57,822 nucleotides of DNA from Fusobacteriaceae bacterium. GTDB taxonomy: Bacteria; Fusobacteriota; Fusobacteriia; Fusobacteriales; Fusobacteriaceae. The position numbers and the translations under genes were made by a program. The notes under the pieces were generated by a model. It made no database searches and was not told where the DNA came from. It worked only from the letters and a program-made list of their open reading frames with translations. Positions 53,234-57,822 of this stretch are shown here, piece by piece (positions within the stretch are counted from its first letter, which is position 1; the number at the start of each line of letters is the position of its first letter). The stretch covers positions 1 through 57,822 of the forward strand of contig JAITPM010000093.1 of assembly GCA_031289425.1 (NCBI GenBank). The letters run 5' to 3'.

Positions 53234-55384
53234 TTGAATAATAATATAAAAAATAATAAAGAGAATAGTTATTTTAAAAAGCGTATATTTCTTTTTATTT
53301 TGGCTTTAATCGTTTTTATTCTAGCGAGTATTAACTTAAGCAAAATAATTCCACAAGAAAAATTAGATAAAATAACTAATATTTTTTCAAATTTAAATTT
53401 GAACAAGACTAATAAGGATGAAAAAATTAAAAATGAAAAGGACGTAATAAAAAATGAAGATATAAACGAAGATATAAGCAAAGAAGATATAGACAAAGAG
53501 AAGACAAACAAAGAAGAGACAAGCAAAGAAGAGACAAACAAAGAAGAGACAAACAAAGAAAATATAAATAAAGAAAATGAAACCGCCAGCGATCTAAAAA
53601 ATGATATAGTTGTGGATAACATAGACAATAAAAATATAGCTGAGTATAAAAAATTCGATATTGATGCCACTGAAAAAACTATAGAAGAAATCGTAATTAA
53701 CCCGGGAAATCCGACTGTAGCACCAGTGCCTACTAATGATATTTACTTTACAAAAATTTCTGGAATAAAAGTTTTTACTAATCCTGAAAACACAAAAAAA
53801 GAAGCAGACACTCTTATCGCTGGTGTCCGAGTAAAATTATTAGAAAAAAAAGCAGTTATTACAAAATCGGTTAAAAAAATAAAAGATAAAACCGGAAAAA
53901 CAGTTGACCAAACGACTGAAACTTCTACAAATTGGGAAAAAATATCCTACAGAAAAAATAATAAAAAAATTGAAGGTTGGATAAAAAGTAACAATCTTGT
54001 AAATACACTCCTTGAGCTTCTTAATGACAGCTGGAAAGAACTTGATTTCAATGAAATAGAAAAAAAAGAATATACTGACAATAAAAAAATTCCTGTAAGA
54101 GGGATTTATGTAAGCGGGTCTTCCGCAGGATTGTCTTCCAAAATGGATCAATTGATTGACCTTACTAAAAGGACAGATATAAATACATTTGTAATAGATG
54201 TGAAGGATGATTCAGGAAATTTATTATTTAAAATGGAAGAAGTGGAAAAATATAGCAAAAATGCAAATAAATATAATCAAATTAAAGACATGGAATCCTT
54301 TATGAAAAAATTAAAAGATAATAATATCTATACGATTGCAAGAATCGTATCCTTCAAGGATCCACAATATGCGGCTACAAACCCAGATAAAACAATATTA
54401 GATAAGACAACTAAAAAATCTTATACAGATAAAGATAAGGTCATCTGGATATCTCCTTACGATAGAAATCTTTGGGAATACAATATCGCAGTTGCAAAGG
54501 AAGCAGCAAGGGTTGGATTCAATGAAGTTCAATTTGATTACGTGAGATTTCCTGCTTCTAATGATGGTAAACTGGATAAGAACCTAGATTATAGAAATAC
54601 TAATAACGAACCTAAACCTGTTGCTATCCAAAAATATTTGAAATATGCCAGAACTGAGCTTGAACCTTTGGGAATCTACATAAGTGCAGATGTTTTTGGA
54701 CAAATAGGAAGTGTGCCTAATGACATGGATCTCGGTCAGCATTGGGAAGCTGTAAGTAACGTGGTAGATTACATATCACCAATGATATATCCTAGCCACT
54801 ATTCTTCTGGCGTCTATGGTATTGCTATTCCGGATACAGAACCTTATAATTTATTATACAGATGTACAAGAGATGAAATAAATAGAAATGAAAATATTGA
54901 TTCTCCTGCCGGTATAAGACCATGGATTCAGGCTTTCACAGCTACTTGGGTAAAGGATCACATCCCCTACGGATATGAAGAAATACAACAACAAATAAAG
55001 GCCTTATCGGATATAGGAATAAAGGAATATTTATTGTGGAATGCTTCTAATCATTATACTAATTTAGAAAAAAACCCACCAAAAGAAGAATCTAAAAAAG
55101 AAGAACTTAAAAAAGAAGAATCTAAAAAAGAAGAGCCTAAAAAAGAAGAACCTAAAAAAGAAGAACCTAAAAAAGAAATAAAAAAAGTTGACTCAAAAGA
55201 TACAAAGATAGATTTGCTTAATAGCAATAAAATTGAAACTAAACCTGAAACTAGACCTAGTACAATAAAAAAAGTCGAAAAACCTATAGAGAAACCTGTG
55301 GAAACTCCGGTTAAAAAACCTGATGAACCACCTAAGAAAGAGGAAAAATTGATTGACAGATTTAGAAATGTTATAAAATCTTAA
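53234..55384 (+). CDS. Membrane-anchored DUF4015 glycoside-hydrolase-like protein
   Basis: About 716 residues. A basic start and a membrane helix (about 18-37) are followed by a charged spacer (about residues 60-120, NKEET/SKEET units), an SH3-like region (about 175-255) and the DUF4015 barrel (about 285-600). The barrel has RGIYVSGSSAG, VIDVKDDSGNL, VQFDYVRFPASNDG and ISADVFGQIG. A second repeat region near the end (KKEEP/KKEES units, 55078-55185) precedes a Pro-rich tail. The barrel family is related to glycoside hydrolases but its substrate is unknown; cell-wall or capsule sugar is plausible. Start: TTG 53234 has AGGGGTGAT 5 bp upstream; GTG 53225 lies inside it. Confidence 0.85.
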   Translation: MNNNIKNNKENSYFKKRIFLFILALIVFILASINLSKIIPQEKLDKITNIFSNLNLNKTNKDEKIKNEKDVIKNEDINEDISKEDIDKEKTNKEETSKEETNKEETNKENINKENETASDLKNDIVVDNIDNKNIAEYKKFDIDATEKTIEEIVINPGNPTVAPVPTNDIYFTKISGIKVFTNPENTKKEADTLIAGVRVKLLEKKAVITKSVKKIKDKTGKTVDQTTETSTNWEKISYRKNNKKIEGWIKSNNLVNTLLELLNDSWKELDFNEIEKKEYTDNKKIPVRGIYVSGSSAGLSSKMDQLIDLTKRTDINTFVIDVKDDSGNLLFKMEEVEKYSKNANKYNQIKDMESFMKKLKDNNIYTIARIVSFKDPQYAATNPDKTILDKTTKKSYTDKDKVIWISPYDRNLWEYNIAVAKEAARVGFNEVQFDYVRFPASNDGKLDKNLDYRNTNNEPKPVAIQKYLKYARTELEPLGIYISADVFGQIGSVPNDMDLGQHWEAVSNVVDYISPMIYPSHYSSGVYGIAIPDTEPYNLLYRCTRDEINRNENIDSPAGIRPWIQAFTATWVKDHIPYGYEEIQQQIKALSDIGIKEYLLWNASNHYTNLEKNPPKEESKKEELKKEESKKEEPKKEEPKKEEPKKEIKKVDSKDTKIDLLNSNKIETKPETRPSTIKKVEKPIEKPVETPVKKPDEPPKKEEKLIDRFRNVIKS
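55078..55185 (+). repeat. 15-bp tandem repeat in the DUF4015 gene (KKEEx pentapeptides)
   Basis: In-frame 15-bp units, core AAAAAAGAAGAACCT, encode KKEEP, KKEES and KKEEL near the C-terminus. The gene also has NKEET units near 53455-53580. It is the only plus-strand gene of the window with the repeat. Confidence 0.85.
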
Positions 55385-55454
55385 AAAATTGATTACTTAT
55401 TTGAAAATTTATGATATAACATATAGGTCTATAAAACTTTTAGGAGTTAATATT

Positions 55455-56312
55455 TTGGATGGTATTATAATTATAAATAAACCTATAGGAATTACATCCT
55501 TTGATGTAATTCGTAAGTTAAGAAAAATTTTAAAAGAAAGAAAAATAGGTCATACTGGGACTTTGGACCCCTTAGCTGAAGGGGTCATGATTGTTTGTAT
55601 AGGAAAATCTACAAAATTGGCCCAAGATATAGAGGCCTATACAAAGGAATATATAGCCGGTTTTTCATTAGGATATGAAACAGACTCCCAAGACACTGAA
55701 GGTAAAATCATAAAAGAATCCGACAATTTTAATGTGAATCTAGAGACTTTGAAAGAGACTATCGCATCTTTTATAGGGAAAATAAAGCAAACTCCTCCTA
55801 TGTTTTCTGCCATAAAACAAGATGGTAAAAAATTATATCATTTGGCCAGAAATGGTATAACAATAGATAGGGAAGCGAGAGACATAGAGATAAAATATAT
55901 TGATATTTTATCATTCAATGGATTGACCGGGTTTATAAAAACAAAAGTTTCAAAAGGAACTTATATTCGCACGCTAATTAATGATATTGGTAAAAAATTG
56001 GGTACTTTTGCTACTATGACCTCATTAAAAAGAACACAAGTAGGTGATATTTCTATAGAAAATTCTTTTTCTATAGACAAAATAGAACAAATGAATGCAG
56101 AAAACGATCAAAGTTTCCTATTGCCCGTTGAAACTTTTTTTGATTATGCAGTATTCCATATAATTCTTGAAAAAGATTTTATTCTTTTTATCAACGGAAA
56201 TACTGTAATAATAAATAATGATGACGGCATGTATAAGATTTATTATAAAAATAACTTTTTAGGATTTGGCAAAGTAGTCGATAATCATTTAAAGGGTTAT
56301 AAATATTTTTAG
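55455..56312 (+). CDS. truB: tRNA pseudouridine(55) synthase TruB
   Basis: 285 residues. TruB makes pseudouridine 55 in the T-loop of tRNAs. The N-terminus MDGIIIINKPIGITSFDVI and the catalytic Asp D38 in HTGTLDPLAEGV are clear, with the KVSKGTYIRTLINDIG motif later. The start is TTG 55455, 7-8 bp after AGGAG; a frame from 55389 is not supported. It lies 70 bp after the DUF4015 gene. truB is usually near rbfA, but here it is about 11 kb away and on the other strand. Confidence 0.93.
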   Translation: MDGIIIINKPIGITSFDVIRKLRKILKERKIGHTGTLDPLAEGVMIVCIGKSTKLAQDIEAYTKEYIAGFSLGYETDSQDTEGKIIKESDNFNVNLETLKETIASFIGKIKQTPPMFSAIKQDGKKLYHLARNGITIDREARDIEIKYIDILSFNGLTGFIKTKVSKGTYIRTLINDIGKKLGTFATMTSLKRTQVGDISIENSFSIDKIEQMNAENDQSFLLPVETFFDYAVFHIILEKDFILFINGNTVIINNDDGMYKIYYKNNFLGFGKVVDNHLKGYKYF

Positions 56313-56327
56313 GAGAGGATACAAATA

Positions 56328-57822
56328 ATGAAAATTAAAAACATTGCAATTATTGCCCATGTTGACCATGGAAAGACAACATTAGTAGATTGTCTTTTAA
56401 AACAGGGTGGAGCTTTTGGAACACACGAACTGGAAAAAGTGGTGGATTGTGTTATGGACTCCAATGATATTGAGAGAGAGCGTGGAATCACTATTTTTTC
56501 CAAAAACGCTTCTGTTAAATATAAAGATTATAAAATAAACATAGTGGACACTCCAGGTCATGCTGATTTTGGAGGGGAAGTTCAACGGATTATGAAAATG
56601 GTAGATTCCGTTCTTTTATTGGTAGATGCATTTGAGGGACCCATGCCCCAGACAAAATATGTATTAAAAAAGGCTCTAGAGCAAGGACACAGACCAATTG
56701 TTGTCATAAATAAAGTAGATAAGCCAAATTCCAGACCAGAAGATGTCCTATATATGGTCTATGAATTATTTATAGAATTAAATGCCAATGAAGCACAATT
56801 AGATTTTCCTGTAATATATGCTTCCGGAAAAGGTGGATTTGCAAAGAACAATTTATCAGATGAAAATACAGGGGTAACACCACTTTTTGAATGCATCCTA
56901 AATCATGTAGATGACCCTGAAGGAGACGCAACCAAACCTTTGCAATTTCTTATTACAAATATTGCCTACGACAACTATGTGGGACGATTAGCCGTAGGTA
57001 GAATTCATAATGGTGTAATCAAAAGAAATCAAGAGATTGCATTAATAAAAAGAGACGGAACTATAAAAAAAGAAAAAGTATCCGTACTCTATGGTTATGA
57101 GGGACTAAAAAAAATAGAAATAGAAAGCTCTGAAGCCGGTGATATTGTATGTATCGCAGGCGTTGATAATATTGATATCGGTGAAACTTTGGCGAATATA
57201 GAAAATCCCGAAGCACTGCCTCTTATAGATATTGATGAGCCCACACTTGCTATGACATTTATGGTAAATGATTCTCCTTTCGCCGGTAAAGATGGTAAAT
57301 ATGTTACATCCAGACATATTTTAGAAAGGCTTCAAAAAGAATTGCAGACAAATGTCAGTATGAAAGTAGAATCTACCGATTCTACTGACGCCTTTGTAGT
57401 GAAAGGAAGAGGAGAATTACAATTATCTATTTTATTAGAAAATATGAGAAGAGAAGGTTTTGAAGTTCAAGTATCAAAACCCAGAGTTTTGTTTAAAGAA
57501 AAAAATGGAGTAAAATTAGAACCTATAGAAATGGCTCTTATTGATGTAGACAATAACTATACCGGTGTTGTTATAGAAAAACTGGGTATCCGAAAAGGTG
57601 AACTTATATCTATGATTCCAGGTATAGATGGCTATAATAGGCTGGAATTTAAAATTCCTGCAAGAGGATTAATTGGTTTCAGAAATGAATTTTTAACTGA
57701 TACAAAGGGAACCGGAATTCTAAACCAATCTTTTTATGACTATGAACCTTATAAAGGAGAAATTCCAACTAGAAACAAAGGAGTTCTGATAGCATTAGAA
57801 AATGGTGTTACCGTTCCTTATG
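56328..57822 (+). CDS. typA: Ribosome-associated GTPase TypA/BipA (3' end cut off)
   Basis: The frame is open to the right edge; 498 codons are visible of about 600. The G1 motif is AHVDHGKTT (10-18), G3 is DTPGHADF and G4 is NKVDKPNSRP. The EF-G-like domains follow, and the TypA-specific PARGLIGFRNEFLTDTKG is visible close to the cut. TypA binds ribosomes under stress and cold. AGGAGAGGAT precedes the ATG, 15 bp after truB, so it is cotranscribed with it. Confidence 0.96.
   Translation, partial: MKIKNIAIIAHVDHGKTTLVDCLLKQGGAFGTHELEKVVDCVMDSNDIERERGITIFSKNASVKYKDYKINIVDTPGHADFGGEVQRIMKMVDSVLLLVDAFEGPMPQTKYVLKKALEQGHRPIVVINKVDKPNSRPEDVLYMVYELFIELNANEAQLDFPVIYASGKGGFAKNNLSDENTGVTPLFECILNHVDDPEGDATKPLQFLITNIAYDNYVGRLAVGRIHNGVIKRNQEIALIKRDGTIKKEKVSVLYGYEGLKKIEIESSEAGDIVCIAGVDNIDIGETLANIENPEALPLIDIDEPTLAMTFMVNDSPFAGKDGKYVTSRHILERLQKELQTNVSMKVESTDSTDAFVVKGRGELQLSILLENMRREGFEVQVSKPRVLFKEKNGVKLEPIEMALIDVDNNYTGVVIEKLGIRKGELISMIPGIDGYNRLEFKIPARGLIGFRNEFLTDTKGTGILNQSFYDYEPYKGEIPTRNKGVLIALENGVTVPY

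Overview
The window is very AT-rich bacterial chromosome. It is densely packed, with almost all genes on the minus strand. The best taxonomic guess is a fusobacterium, most likely of the Leptotrichiaceae. The grounds are the base composition and codon use, an L27 with a cleavable leader next to its Prp protease, a GatCAB operon, a GrdX protein beside a large 2-hydroxyacyl-CoA dehydratase activase, a DUF4015 glycoside-hydrolase-like protein, and many Lys/Glu-rich low-complexity segments. This is inference from protein style; no search was run. No rRNA, tRNA, CRISPR array or intact insertion sequence was recognised.

Layout. 1-1283 is decaying accessory DNA: a possible gene end, a frameshifted lipoprotein gene, a scrambled PAAR-like (DUF4280-type) remnant and one tiny ORF. 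1284-2254 holds two small related membrane proteins. 2333-10152 (minus) runs, in transcription order, FtsK-N-like membrane protein, maf, mreB, scpB, rluB-type synthase, gatC, gatA, gatB. 10374-11311 is rplU-prp-rpmA with its own promoter and leader. 11462-18678 (minus) holds an SPFH protein, YbaB, SppA, a membrane-anchored PepF, a uracil permease and a FlK-type thioesterase. 18817-20291 (minus) holds thiN and an exported EEP-family nuclease. 20556-25985 (plus) holds a HAD phosphatase, the 1409-residue activase and GrdX. 26073-28756 (minus) is a small ORF plus an acyl-ACP-synthetase/ACP/acyltransferase fusion. 28911-32439 is serC-serA-DUF1015. 32694-48831 is a long minus-strand housekeeping block: rimP-nusA-ylxR/L7Ae-infB-rbfA-recJ, then tig-clpP-clpX-lon-engB-valS. 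49009-51765 holds glk and an anchored MORN-type repeat protein. 52079-52927 is rplM-rpsI with a promoter and structured leader. 53234 to the right edge (plus) is a DUF4015 protein, truB and typA (cut by the window end).

How the genes work together. Most are translation and proteostasis genes: tRNA amidation, ribosomal proteins and their maturation, initiation, trigger factor and Clp/Lon proteolysis. The rest cover cell shape and segregation (MreB, ScpB, FtsK-like), serine synthesis, lipid acylation and amino-acid-fermentation-type chemistry (activase, GrdX).

The most unusual signal cuts across genes. Charged tandem repeats with a period of five residues (15 bp), mostly of the type K-E-E-x-x, sit in at least seven unrelated proteins: PepF, NusA, IF-2, the DUF4015 protein, the MORN protein, UraA and the FtsK-like protein. 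They lie only in linkers, tails or just after a membrane anchor. PepF and NusA share a near-identical 15-bp unit that gives a 57-bp perfect direct repeat 30 kb apart. Other points worth following are the anchored PepF beside SppA, the DUF1015 protein in the serine operon, the FtsK-like protein without a motor, the YlxR-L7Ae fusion, and GC-rich intergenic palindromes in this AT-rich DNA.
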